DNA from: Fontimonas thermophila
GTDB taxonomy: Bacteria > Pseudomonadota > Gammaproteobacteria > Nevskiales > Nevskiaceae
Direction: 5' to 3'
Assembly: GCF_900113085.1 (NCBI RefSeq)
Contig: NZ_FOOC01000001.1
Coordinates: 248,001-312,000, forward strand
Length of the DNA stretch: 64,000 nt
Below, one piece after another: positions 39,088-47,837 of this stretch (its first letter is position 1; each line of letters opens with the position of its first letter). The position numbers and the translations under genes are program-made. The notes under the pieces were generated by a model. That model ran no database searches. It saw nothing but the letters and a program-made list of their open reading frames with translations, and was not told the DNA's origin.

Positions 39088-40035
39088 TCAGTGTGGGGGC
39101 TGCCTGCCGTGGACGCGGACCGGCCGTTGCCATTCCGGTGGCATCCACAGATGGCGCAGCCGTTCGCGCCATGTGCCGGGGGCGAGCATGTCGCGCAGCA
39201 TGTCGACGTATTCGTGCGTCCAGCTCTTGATGAGGCTGCGGGTGTACACCGGACGCGTGATGCCGTAACGCACCGGCTGGTCTTCGCGCTCGGCGGCAAA
39301 GGTGCCGAACAGACGGTCGAAGAGAATGAACACTCCGCCGTAGTTGGTATCGATGTAGCCCGGGTTGCTGGCATGGTGCACGCGGTGGTGCGCCGGTGTG
39401 TTGAACACGAACTCAATCGCCGGATGCAACCGGCCGATCAGCGTCGTGTGGATGAAGAACTGATAAACCAGCGACAGCGCGTAGCAGACGCCGATCCACA
39501 CCGGATTGAACCCGATGAAGGCGAGCGGTACGTAGAACAACCAGCCGCCGTTGAAGATGTTGGTGGCGTTCTGCCGCATCGCCGTGGAAAAGTTCATCCG
39601 CTCCGACGCGTGATGGGTGACGTGTGCGCACCAGAACCAGCGCACGCGGTGCGAGGTGCGATGGAACCAGTAGAAGCAGAAATCCGTCAGCACCCATAAG
39701 AGCGCGCCGGTCGCCCAGGTCAGCTCGATGTCGAACAGGCGGTGCCGGTATGCGAAGGCATAGACCGGAAACGCGATGACACCGGCGAACAGCAGCTCGG
39801 TGAGCTGGTAACCGGCGCCGAGCATGAAGTTGCGCACGGCTTCGCCGGCGTCCATCAAGCGCGGATCGTGCCGGATCCGCGTGTATTCCCAGAACGCGAC
39901 GCCGAGAAAAACGGGCGTGGCGGCCACGAAGATCAGCTGGCGCGCATCGAGCGCCAGCCACGGCGCCAGCGCTGCGTAGAGCGCTGCAAGGCCGCTGTCG
40001 GTCCAGACCTCGCGCATTGCCTCCAGCACGATCAT
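39088..40035 (-). CDS. Sterol desaturase/fatty acid hydroxylase family membrane protein
   Basis: A 315-residue membrane di-iron enzyme. The histidine boxes are present: FHRTSH, HVTHH (in CAHVTHHASERMNFSTAMRQN) and HRVHH (in TPAHHRVHHASNPGYIDTNYGG). Several hydrophobic helices precede them. The family hydroxylates or desaturates lipids and sterols using oxygen; the substrate is unknown. Start: two ATGs lie at 40041 and 40035; the strong AGGAGG at 40042-40047 abuts the first, so the second, six bases away, is chosen. It is divergent from the AraC-type regulator gene, with 15-base direct repeats in the gap. Confidence 0.9.
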   Translation of the reverse strand: MIVLEAMREVWTDSGLAALYAALAPWLALDARQLIFVAATPVFLGVAFWEYTRIRHDPRLMDAGEAVRNFMLGAGYQLTELLFAGVIAFPVYAFAYRHRLFDIELTWATGALLWVLTDFCFYWFHRTSHRVRWFWCAHVTHHASERMNFSTAMRQNATNIFNGGWLFYVPLAFIGFNPVWIGVCYALSLVYQFFIHTTLIGRLHPAIEFVFNTPAHHRVHHASNPGYIDTNYGGVFILFDRLFGTFAAEREDQPVRYGITRPVYTRSLIKSWTHEYVDMLRDMLAPGTWRERLRHLWMPPEWQRPVRVHGRQPPH

Positions 40036-40090
40036 CGTCATCCTCCTGGTTCACGGCGCGCGCATTGTCGGCAAGGGGCGCGTGTTTTGC

Positions 40091-40126
40091 TTGACGATCC
40101 ATGCCTCATTTTTGACGATTGATGCC
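40091..40126 (+). promoter_or_regulatory. AraC-type operator: 15-base direct repeats 21 bases apart
   Basis: TTGACGATNNATGCC occurs at 40091-40105 and 40112-40126, with exactly 21 bases between copies (two helical turns). This is the usual geometry for an AraC-family dimer. It lies between the desaturase-like gene and the araC-type gene start, so it could control either or both. Confidence 0.6.
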
Positions 40127-40153
40127 ATTGCGGGCGATCTGCCGACAACCAGC

Positions 40154-41173
40154 ATGATGCGTGTGACCGGAGCCTGGGTGCAGCTGCTGGCCGACTGGCT
40201 GGACCACGAGCGCCTGCACGCACCGGAGCTGCGTGCGGCGATCGTGGCACACGCCAATGCCGATGCCGTACCGATCGCACGGTGGCAGAACTGGCTCGAG
40301 CGCGCCGTCGCGCTGTGTCCGCAGCGGATCGCGCCTGCACTGGACATCGGTGCGCGGGTCGCGCCCCGACACGTCGGTGTACTCGGATACCTGGTCGCCA
40401 GTGCCGGTACGCTGGGCGAGGCGGTCGCCGCCTACCGGCGCTATGAACGGCTGTTCTACGGCGTCGACATCGTCCAAACCATCGTCCATCGCGACGAAAT
40501 CGAACTGTGCTGGCCGCCGAGCGATCCGCCTCTAGGCCATCTCGCCGATTCGGTGGCGATCGCGGCATTGGTGAGCTTTCTGCGCCGCCAGCTCGATGCC
40601 GCGCCGGCGCCGACGCGCATTGCATTCATCCATCCGCCGGTGGCTGCGCATGAGCAGGCAGCTTACGAAGCCTTCTTTGGCTGCCCGGTGCATTTCGGCG
40701 ACCGCCACACCCGCGTCTGCTTCCCAGCCGCATATCTGGCGCTGCCGATGCGCCAGGCCGATCCGCAGCTACGCGATCTGCTCGACCGGCAGGCCCAGGC
40801 CTTGCTGCAGGCCCTGCCCGATCCGGACCCCTTCGACCGTGCCCTCCGGAACGTGTTGTTGCGCCTGCTGCCGGAGGGCGCTGCAACACTGCCGCGCGCG
40901 GCGCGTGAACTGCATACGTCGGTGCGCAGCGTGCAGCGTCGGCTGGCGGCGCGCGATCTGAGCTGGCAGCAGGTGCTCGACCAGACCCGCGCGCGGCTGG
41001 CACACGATTACCTGCATGATCGTGCGCTCTCGCTCGGCGACATCGCACTGTTGCTCGGATACTCCGAACAAAGTGCTTTCACCCGTGCATTCCGGCGCTG
41101 GACCGGGACGACGCCGCAGCACGTGCGTGCTGCTGCCGACAGAACCCGCGGTGCCAGCCGCCGTGCGCGGTGA
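40154..41173 (+). CDS. AraC-family transcriptional regulator (arabinose-binding-like domain)
   Basis: About 339 residues. The N-terminal part resembles the OruR/ArgR-like sensory domain (APRHVGVLGYLVASAGTLGEAVAAYRRYERLFYG); the C-terminal AraC HTH is clear (HTSVRSVQRRLAARDLSWQQVLDQTRARLAHDYL, then LSLGDIALLLGYSEQSAFTRAFRRWTGTTP). Starts at 40154 or 40157 (MMRVTGAWVQLL) are both after the direct repeats; a longer start at 40082 would put the operator inside the gene. It probably controls the divergent hydroxylase gene in response to a lipid or amino-acid-like ligand. Confidence 0.9.
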   Translation: MMRVTGAWVQLLADWLDHERLHAPELRAAIVAHANADAVPIARWQNWLERAVALCPQRIAPALDIGARVAPRHVGVLGYLVASAGTLGEAVAAYRRYERLFYGVDIVQTIVHRDEIELCWPPSDPPLGHLADSVAIAALVSFLRRQLDAAPAPTRIAFIHPPVAAHEQAAYEAFFGCPVHFGDRHTRVCFPAAYLALPMRQADPQLRDLLDRQAQALLQALPDPDPFDRALRNVLLRLLPEGAATLPRAARELHTSVRSVQRRLAARDLSWQQVLDQTRARLAHDYLHDRALSLGDIALLLGYSEQSAFTRAFRRWTGTTPQHVRAAADRTRGASRRAR

Positions 41174-41202
41174 GCGGCGGTGCCGGATCGGTGTGCACCG
41201 GC

Positions 41203-41646
41203 TCAGGCGCCGAGGATCTGCCGCACGGCAGGCTCCAGTGCCTTGAGACCGTGCGCACGGCCTTCGGCGATCGCCTGTGCGGGGGGCATGCCATCGACGT
41301 AATGCGCCTTGAGCGCGAACAGCGCGCCGACACGGTTGCCGCTCGCGCAATGCACCAGGATGGCGCCGTCCGCGGCGGTGAGCACGGCCGCGAGCTTGCG
41401 CGCGTTTTCGGGTGTCAGATCGGCAGGCCCGGCGATGGGAATGTTCACGTAGCGCATGCCGAGCTCGCGCACCAGCGCGGGTTCGTCGTATCCCGGATCC
41501 TCACTCGGCGGGCACAGATTCACGACCGTGCGCACGCCCTTGGCCTGGGCGTCGCGCAGATCCTGCGGCCGCGGCCGGCCGCCGGTGCATAGCCCGTCGC
41601 TGGGCGTACAGCAGTTGGGGATGTCGAGCCAGATCTTTGCGTTCAT
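41203..41646 (-). CDS. DUF442/BLH-type phosphatase-like protein (sulfide-responsive)
   Basis: 147 residues. The active-site loop is VHCASGNRVGALF (Cys100-x4-Arg105), the form seen in beta-lactamase-hydrolase-like (Blh) proteins of the dual-specificity phosphatase fold. Such proteins often lie in sulfide/persulfide operons fused to or next to an ETHE1-type dioxygenase, as here. Its reaction is unproven: a phosphatase or sulfur-transfer role are both suggested. Its ATG overlaps the arsR-type gene's stop (ATGA), so the pair is co-translated. Confidence 0.85.
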   Translation of the reverse strand: MNAKIWLDIPNCCTPSDGLCTGGRPRPQDLRDAQAKGVRTVVNLCPPSEDPGYDEPALVRELGMRYVNIPIAGPADLTPENARKLAAVLTAADGAILVHCASGNRVGALFALKAHYVDGMPPAQAIAEGRAHGLKALEPAVRQILGA

Positions 41647-42032
41647 GGGTTATTCCTCGTTGGGGAGGGGCTGCGTGGCTGGCCGCCGCAGTACCAGCGG
41701 TGAAGGACCTTGATCACGTCGAGTGCCGGCCCTTTGGTTGCGCGGTAGTAGATCGTCTGCGCCTCGCGCCGGGTCGTCACCAGGTCATCTTCGCGCAACA
41801 CCGCGAGATGTTGCGACAAGGCCGACTGCGACAGCGGTACCCGCGCGTTGAGTGCGCCGACCGACAACTCGCCTTCGCACAAGGCGCACAGGATCATCAG
41901 GCGGTATTCGTTGCCCAGCGCTTTGAGCAGGCGCGCGGCCACGCCGGCATGTTCGGCGAGCTGTGTCGGATCAAAACCGTTCGCCGGGCGTTTGTCTGCG
42001 CGCGTGCGAACGCGACTCGCTGTCTTGGGCAT
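41643..42032 (-). CDS. ArsR-family persulfide-sensing repressor (BigR/SqrR-like)
   Basis: 129 residues with an ArsR winged helix (LLKALGNEYRLMILCALCEGELSVG, LSQSALSQHLAVLREDDLVTTRREAQTIYY). Cysteines are Cys49, Cys52 and Cys115. Cys49 and Cys115 are 66 residues apart, the same spacing, as I recall, as the sensing pair of SqrR (41/107) and BigR (42/108), which form a polysulfide bridge and release DNA. A TTAG-N6-CTAA operator candidate lies about 20 bases upstream of its start, which suggests self-regulation. It is operonic with the DUF442 gene. Confidence 0.88.
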   Translation of the reverse strand: MPKTASRVRTRADKRPANGFDPTQLAEHAGVAARLLKALGNEYRLMILCALCEGELSVGALNARVPLSQSALSQHLAVLREDDLVTTRREAQTIYYRATKGPALDVIKVLHRWYCGGQPRSPSPTRNNP

Positions 42033-42051
42033 GGACCGCTCGTCATCTAAT

Positions 42052-42065
42052 TTAGATTAATCTAA
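42052..42065. promoter_or_regulatory. Operator candidate 1 for the ArsR-type sulfur sensor
   Basis: A perfect palindrome TTAGATTAATCTAA (TTAG-N6-CTAA), 20 bases before the arsR-type start on its strand. It overlaps a second copy of CTAATTTAGAT (42047-42057) that recurs before the dioxygenase gene. The AT-richness is striking in this GC-rich DNA. Confidence 0.7.
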
Positions 42066-42203
42066 TGTACAAACCTGCCGCACTGCCTGCAAGCTCCACT
42101 GCGCCGCCAGCACCCGAGCAAGCGATGCGGCGACTCGGACGGCGATGTGCGGGAGGGATGGCGACACGCTATCGACACGACAGGAAAATACAATTCAACT
42201 AAT

Positions 42204-42217
42204 TTAGATAGTTCTCA
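42204..42217 (+). promoter_or_regulatory. Operator candidate 2, upstream of the persulfide dioxygenase
   Basis: TTAGATAGTTCTCA matches TTAG-N6-CTAA with one change, and is part of the 11-base repeat CTAATTTAGAT (42199-42209) shared with site 1. A TATACT -10 candidate follows immediately at 42218-42223, so a repressor bound here would block the promoter. The dioxygenase ATG is at 42308. Confidence 0.65.
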
Positions 42218-42307
42218 TATACTGGCAATGCCCTGCAAGAAGCCTTTGCGTGGCCGTCGTTGTGCCGGGGTTATCCGGTTTTTAGTCTGCGCATCGGGGA
42301 GCACGTC

Positions 42308-43006
42308 ATGATTTTTCGGCAATTGTTCGATCACGCTTCCAGCACCTATACCTATCTGCTCGCGCGTCGCGTCGGTGGCGAGGCCTTGATCATCGATCCG
42401 GTCAAGGAGCAACTGCCGCAGTATCTGACGCTGATCGAGCAGCTCGGCGTCAAACTGGTCAAGGCCATCGATACCCACACGCATGCCGATCACATCACTG
42501 CGCTCGGTGAACTGCGCGACCGTACTGGCTGCGTCACGGTGATGGGCGAACACACCAAGGCGGAATGCGTGTCCATGCACGTGCGCGAGGACGACATCAT
42601 CGATGTCGATGGCATCAAACTGCGCGCGTTGTACACACCCGGACACACCGATGAGTCTTTCAGCTTCGTGCTGGATCCGCGGCGGCCACAAGCGGTGTTC
42701 ACTGGCGACGTGTTGCTGATCCGCGGCAGCGGGCGTACGGATTTCCAGAACGGCGACCCCGAGAAATCCTGGGATTCGATCGTCAACAAACTGTTCCGGT
42801 TGCCGGACGAGACGCTCGTTTACCCCGCGCACGACTACAAAGGCTGGACCGTTTCGAGCATCGGTGAGGAACGCCGCTTCAACCCGCGGTTGGCCGGGAA
42901 GTCGCGCGAAGAATACGTGCGTATCATGCGCGAGCTGAAGCTGCCCGATCCCAGGCTGATGGACGTCGCAATCCCGGCCAACCTCGCCTGCGGCCAACCC
43001 AGATAA
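42308..43006 (+). CDS. Persulfide dioxygenase (ETHE1/SdoA-type metallo-beta-lactamase fold)
   Basis: 232 residues. Oxidises glutathione persulfide to sulfite with a single non-haem iron. The MBL motif is THTHADH (His57, His59, Asp61, His62), with His113 (PGHTDES), Asp134 (FTGD) and His175 (PAHDY). ETHE1 uses two His and one Asp for iron; the equivalents are present. The ATG at 42308 has GGGGAG 7 bases upstream; an earlier frame start is ignored. It lies between its operator candidate and the TauE exporter gene, and beyond the arsR-DUF442 pair, so it is the core enzyme of the sulfur module. Confidence 0.92.
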   Translation: MIFRQLFDHASSTYTYLLARRVGGEALIIDPVKEQLPQYLTLIEQLGVKLVKAIDTHTHADHITALGELRDRTGCVTVMGEHTKAECVSMHVREDDIIDVDGIKLRALYTPGHTDESFSFVLDPRRPQAVFTGDVLLIRGSGRTDFQNGDPEKSWDSIVNKLFRLPDETLVYPAHDYKGWTVSSIGEERRFNPRLAGKSREEYVRIMRELKLPDPRLMDVAIPANLACGQPR

Positions 43007-43127
43007 GACGCTGGCCGGGTCACTGGGCGCGGCTTTGCGCAGGCATGCGGTGATGCGTGCCGCCTGGTCGCGCCATTCCCGGATGCGGCCGCGGCTACTC
43101 GTCGGGAGCCACGTGCTGGGCTGTCAC

Positions 43128-43967
43128 TCAAAGTCCCGCCTGCAGCGCGAGCGCGCCGGCCACGCCGATCAACAGCAGCGCGAATCCGCGTTGCAGCCAC
43201 GAACCGGGAATGCGCGGCGCGATGCGGCGGCCGGCGAACATGCCAGCCAGCGCGCCGCCGACGAAGGGCAAGGCCACGGCCCACGGCAGATGCAGGTCGT
43301 GGGCGATAGCGCTCGCGACCGCGGCGGATCCGGTCAACGCCACGGCCATCAGGGCGGTGGCGATCGCCGCGTGCATCGACAACGTGGTCACGGCACGCAA
43401 GACCGGCACAATGATGAAACCGCCACCGACACCGAGCAGTCCGGAGAGCAATCCGGTCAGCGCGCCGGTCAGCGCGATCACCGCCATGCACGGAATCGTC
43501 CACAGGATGCGGCCGGTGGCGGCACTGATTCTGCAGATCGCCCGGCCGCTGTCGTCCGCGCCAGGCACTGGCGCGGGCAGGTGCTCGAATGCTTGTTCTG
43601 CGGTGCGCGTAGCCTGGTGCAGCATTCGTGCCGCGGCAACGAGCAGTACAACGGCAAAGGCGCGCCGTAGCCATAAATCGGGCAGCGCAGCGGCGGCATG
43701 CAGACCCAGCGGGGCGGATGCCGCGCCGGCGCCGGCGAGCAGGAGCGCCGCCCGCCAGCGCACGATCCGCGCCGGCCAGGCTGCCAGCGTGCCGGCCAAT
43801 GCCGCGGCCGTGACCGCGACGAGCGCGACCGGAGCGGCCTGTGCGAGAGACCAGCCCAACCCCCACATCAGCAGCGGCACGGCCAGAATCGCGCCGCCGG
43901 CACCCGTGAGCCCGAGCACGACGCCGACGAGGGTTCCGAGCGCGCCGGTCAATACGAGCGTCATCAC
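43128..43967 (-). CDS. TauE/TSUP-family sulfite exporter-like membrane protein
   Basis: 279 residues, 7-9 hydrophobic segments with the two-fold TSUP repeat (LVGVVLGLTGAGGAILAVPLL and TGLLSGLLGVGGGFIIVPVL). TSUP proteins export sulfite, thiosulfate or organosulfonates; here, next to a persulfide dioxygenase that makes sulfite, sulfite export is the natural guess. It converges on the dioxygenase gene (121 bases) and diverges from the thioredoxin gene, with operator candidate 3 in between. ATG-ATG at 43967/43964. Confidence 0.9.
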   Translation of the reverse strand: MMTLVLTGALGTLVGVVLGLTGAGGAILAVPLLMWGLGWSLAQAAPVALVAVTAAALAGTLAAWPARIVRWRAALLLAGAGAASAPLGLHAAAALPDLWLRRAFAVVLLVAAARMLHQATRTAEQAFEHLPAPVPGADDSGRAICRISAATGRILWTIPCMAVIALTGALTGLLSGLLGVGGGFIIVPVLRAVTTLSMHAAIATALMAVALTGSAAVASAIAHDLHLPWAVALPFVGGALAGMFAGRRIAPRIPGSWLQRGFALLLIGVAGALALQAGL

Positions 43968-44048
43968 GATTGCCGACTCCCGTCGATTGTGCGCAACATG
44001 GTCGTGCTTGCCCGCCTGCCGGTAAACGTGCGGCGCCGATCCATTGAA

Positions 44049-44062
44049 TTAGTGTATTCTAA
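44049..44062. promoter_or_regulatory. Operator candidate 3, between the tauE-like and cnoX-like genes
   Basis: TTAGTGTATTCTAA is an exact TTAG-N6-CTAA site. On the minus strand a TATATT (-10 candidate, 44061-44066) overlaps its edge, 80-100 bases before the TauE-like start; the CnoX start is 170 bases away on the other side. This suggests control of the exporter by the same ArsR-type sensor. Confidence 0.65.
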
Positions 44063-44231
44063 TATAAGCGCGGTGTGGACGCGGTATGAAGAGATGAACC
44101 GCCGCGCCGTGCGCGCTCCCGTGCACCGGCCACACCGGCGCTTGCGGTGAGACAAGCCGCCGTTGCGCAGCAGCCGCAGCACTGTTTCAGGTTTCATGTT
44201 GGAATAAGCCACTCTTGCAACCGGAATCGCC

Positions 44232-45071
44232 ATGATCGCAGGCTCAATTCCCGGCAATGCCGCGCCGGATATCTATGACGTGCAGGATTTTCCGCGCGAG
44301 GTCATCGAGCGCTCCCGGCAGATACCGGTGCTCGTCGATTTCTGGGCGCCCTGGTGCGGCCCGTGCAAGGCGCTGGCACCGGCGATCGAGGCAGCGGTGC
44401 GCAAGTTTTCCGGGCGCGTCGTTCTCGCCAAGGTCAACACCGACCAGCTCGGCGAATGGGCGCAGCGCGCCGGCGTGCGTAGCATTCCGGCGGTCAAGCT
44501 GATCATCGATGGCGCCATCGTCGATGAATTCACCGGCGTGCAGCCGCAGTCGGTGATCGAGCAATGGCTGGAACGGATGCTGCCGCCGCCTCCGACCGAC
44601 GTCGTCGCCGACGTCGATGCCCTGCTCGCCGAAGGCAAGACCGCCGAGGCGCGGGCGCTGTTGATGCAGGCCGCGCGCGATCCGCAGGCTCCGCCCGGTG
44701 TATGGTTGCGCCTGGCGCGTTTGCTGCTGCTCGAAGACCAGCGTACCGCAGAGGCGCTGCTGCAGCGCATCCCCGAGCAGGCGCGCGAGTTTGCCGCTGC
44801 CGAAGCGATGCGCCGGGTGCTCGCGTTTCTGCGCGAGCCGGAACGCACGCTCGCAGAATCGCCGGCGCGCGCGCCCTATATCGATGCCGCACGGGCGCTC
44901 GCCGCCGGGCAGATCGAGACGGCGATGGACAAGCTCATCGAGGCGGTGCGCGCAGATCGCAAGTTCGAGGACGACGCCGCGCGCAAACGCCTGATCGACC
45001 TCTTCGACTGGCTTGGTTCTGCCGACGAGCGCACGCGCGAATACCGGCTTAAGCTCTACGACGCGCTGTGA
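44232..45071 (+). CDS. cnoX: CnoX/YbbN-like thioredoxin with C-terminal TPR-like region
   Basis: 279 residues: an N-terminal thioredoxin fold with FWAPWCGPCK (Cys42/Cys45) and the cis-Pro loop VRSIPAVKL, then a helical TPR-like C-terminal half (AEGKTAEARALLMQAARDPQ, LIEAVRADRKFEDDAARKRLIDLFDWLG). CnoX is a redox-switched chaperone working with GroEL. Unlike E. coli CnoX, whose first Cys is replaced, this copy has a full CGPC pair, so it should be redox-active. Its 3' end overlaps the pseudogene on the other strand. Its upstream region is shared with the TauE-like gene. Confidence 0.9.
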   Translation: MIAGSIPGNAAPDIYDVQDFPREVIERSRQIPVLVDFWAPWCGPCKALAPAIEAAVRKFSGRVVLAKVNTDQLGEWAQRAGVRSIPAVKLIIDGAIVDEFTGVQPQSVIEQWLERMLPPPPTDVVADVDALLAEGKTAEARALLMQAARDPQAPPGVWLRLARLLLLEDQRTAEALLQRIPEQAREFAAAEAMRRVLAFLREPERTLAESPARAPYIDAARALAAGQIETAMDKLIEAVRADRKFEDDAARKRLIDLFDWLGSADERTREYRLKLYDAL

Positions 45072-45208
45072 CGCGCGGCATTCGGCGCGTGCGCGAGGAC
45101 GCGATCCAGCCACACCACGGTATCGCGCCACAGGCTGTTCTGCATGCGCGGGTGGAAGTAGCCGAAATGCCCGATCGCACCGTGGCGCGGCTGGCCGATT
45201 GGCAAGCC
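45056..45208 (-). pseudogene. C-terminal remnant of an alpha/beta hydrolase (COG4757-like)
   Basis: Translating the minus strand directly after the MFS stop, in the same frame, gives about 50 codons: a run ending QPRHG, then AIGHFGYFHPRMQNSLW, then RDTVVWLDRVLAH, to a TAG at 45056. GHFGYFHP...LW..VV.WL is the tail of predicted alpha/beta hydrolases, with the catalytic-His GH. Nothing before it belongs to that family: the stop of the transporter sits there instead. It has no start codon or upstream domain, so I read it as the leftover of a deleted gene. It overlaps cnoX by 16 bases. Confidence 0.7.
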
Positions 45209-46510
45209 TCAGGATCGCGGCGCGAGGCGGACGGCGAGCAGCGCGCGGGAGCGCTGCCACACCACGGCTACGACCGCCAGCGTCATCGCGCCGCCAAAGA
45301 GCACCGACGGCACCGCGCCCATCAGTCTGGCGGCCAGCCCCGACTCGAAGGCGCCCAGTTCGTTGGATGAGCTGATGAAGATGCTGTTGACCGCCTGCAC
45401 CCGGCCGCGCAGATGATCCGGCGGAATCATCTGCAGAATGGTTTGCCGGATGACAACGCTGATGCTGTCGAAGACGCCGGTCAAGAACAGCGCCGCCGCC
45501 GACAGCCACAGCCGTTCCGAAACGGCGAATACCAGCGTCGCCATGCCAAAGCCGGCAACGGCAAGCAGCAGATTGCGCCAGGCGTGGCGGATCGGTGACA
45601 GCCACGTGCATGCCAGAACCGTCAGCATCGCGCCGAGTGCCGGCGCGCTGCGCAGCACACCCAAACCCTCTGGGCCTATGCGCAAGATGTCTTCGGCGAA
45701 GACCGGCAGGATTGCCACGACGCCGCCGAACAGCACCGAGAACATGTCCAGCGTGATCGCATAGAAGATGATCTTCGTGCGCCGCACGTAAGCGAGCCCC
45801 TCGCGCAGCGACTGCCAGATCGGAGCACGCATCTGAGGATCTGCCGGTGCCGGTCGTGGCGCGATGCGGGCGACGAGGCGTTCGGCGAAAACGGTCAATG
45901 CCAGGGTCAGCAGCAGCGCGCCGGTCAGGCCCAGCCCCGCGTAGGCCAAACCGCCCGCGACCGGCCCCAGGATCGATGCCGCCTGGAACAGCGTGCTCGA
46001 CCAGGTGGCGGCGCTGGGATAGGCCGTGCGCGGCACGAGAAAGGCGCGCAAGGCTGCGGCCGCCGGCGACAGTACGCCGCGTGCGAGCCCCAGCACGCCA
46101 ATCGACAGATAAACCGCCCACAGCCAGGCAGTCTGCGACAGCGCCGCGCGGATTTCAGGCTGCGAGATCAGCGCCAGCAGACTGGTGGCGAGGAACACGA
46201 CACACAGGCTGGCACGCATCAGCGCACGCTTGTCGCGGCGGTCGGCGAGATGCCCGCCGAACAACGCGAGTGCAATGAACGGAATGGCTTCGGCCAATCC
46301 GATCAGGCCCAGCGACAGCGGATCGCCGGTGATCCGGTACAGCGCATAGCCGACGGCCACCTGCTGGATCGACAGCGCAGCATTGAGCAGGAAGCTGGCG
46401 CCGATCAGGTAGCGGAATTCGCGGAAACGCAGGGCCGCGTAGGGGTCATGCGCATTCGCGGCCCCATCGGCGGCAAGACTGCCGTGGTCTTGCGGTGTGG
46501 ACGACTGCAT
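45209..46510 (-). CDS. MFS transporter (EntS/MFS3-type)
   Basis: 433 residues and about 12 hydrophobic segments. The N-terminal part has YLIGASFLLNAALSIQQVAVGYALY and the A-loop GGHLADRRDKRALMRAS, the typical MFS signature between helices 2 and 3. It resembles MFS_3 (EntS-like) exporters. The substrate is unknown. It lies 22 bases downstream of the acyl-CoA desaturase gene on the same strand. After its stop the same frame reads into the hydrolase remnant, which may mark a past deletion junction. Confidence 0.87.
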   Translation of the reverse strand: MQSSTPQDHGSLAADGAANAHDPYAALRFREFRYLIGASFLLNAALSIQQVAVGYALYRITGDPLSLGLIGLAEAIPFIALALFGGHLADRRDKRALMRASLCVVFLATSLLALISQPEIRAALSQTAWLWAVYLSIGVLGLARGVLSPAAAALRAFLVPRTAYPSAATWSSTLFQAASILGPVAGGLAYAGLGLTGALLLTLALTVFAERLVARIAPRPAPADPQMRAPIWQSLREGLAYVRRTKIIFYAITLDMFSVLFGGVVAILPVFAEDILRIGPEGLGVLRSAPALGAMLTVLACTWLSPIRHAWRNLLLAVAGFGMATLVFAVSERLWLSAAALFLTGVFDSISVVIRQTILQMIPPDHLRGRVQAVNSIFISSSNELGAFESGLAARLMGAVPSVLFGGAMTLAVVAVVWQRSRALLAVRLAPRS

Positions 46511-46532
46511 GAATGGAGCGTCGCGGCGACGC

Positions 46533-47699
<1,167 letters not shown>

Positions 47700-47837
47700 C
47701 GATGGGAATCCGGGGAACGGCTGGAATCAGCGCCGATGATCGGCGACGGCGGGCATCCGGTTGCGGCGACGCCGACGGATGGTGCCGTCGATCGGATCAT
47801 GGGCGGGCGAATGGTACACGAGTGTTCGCTGGGCTGC

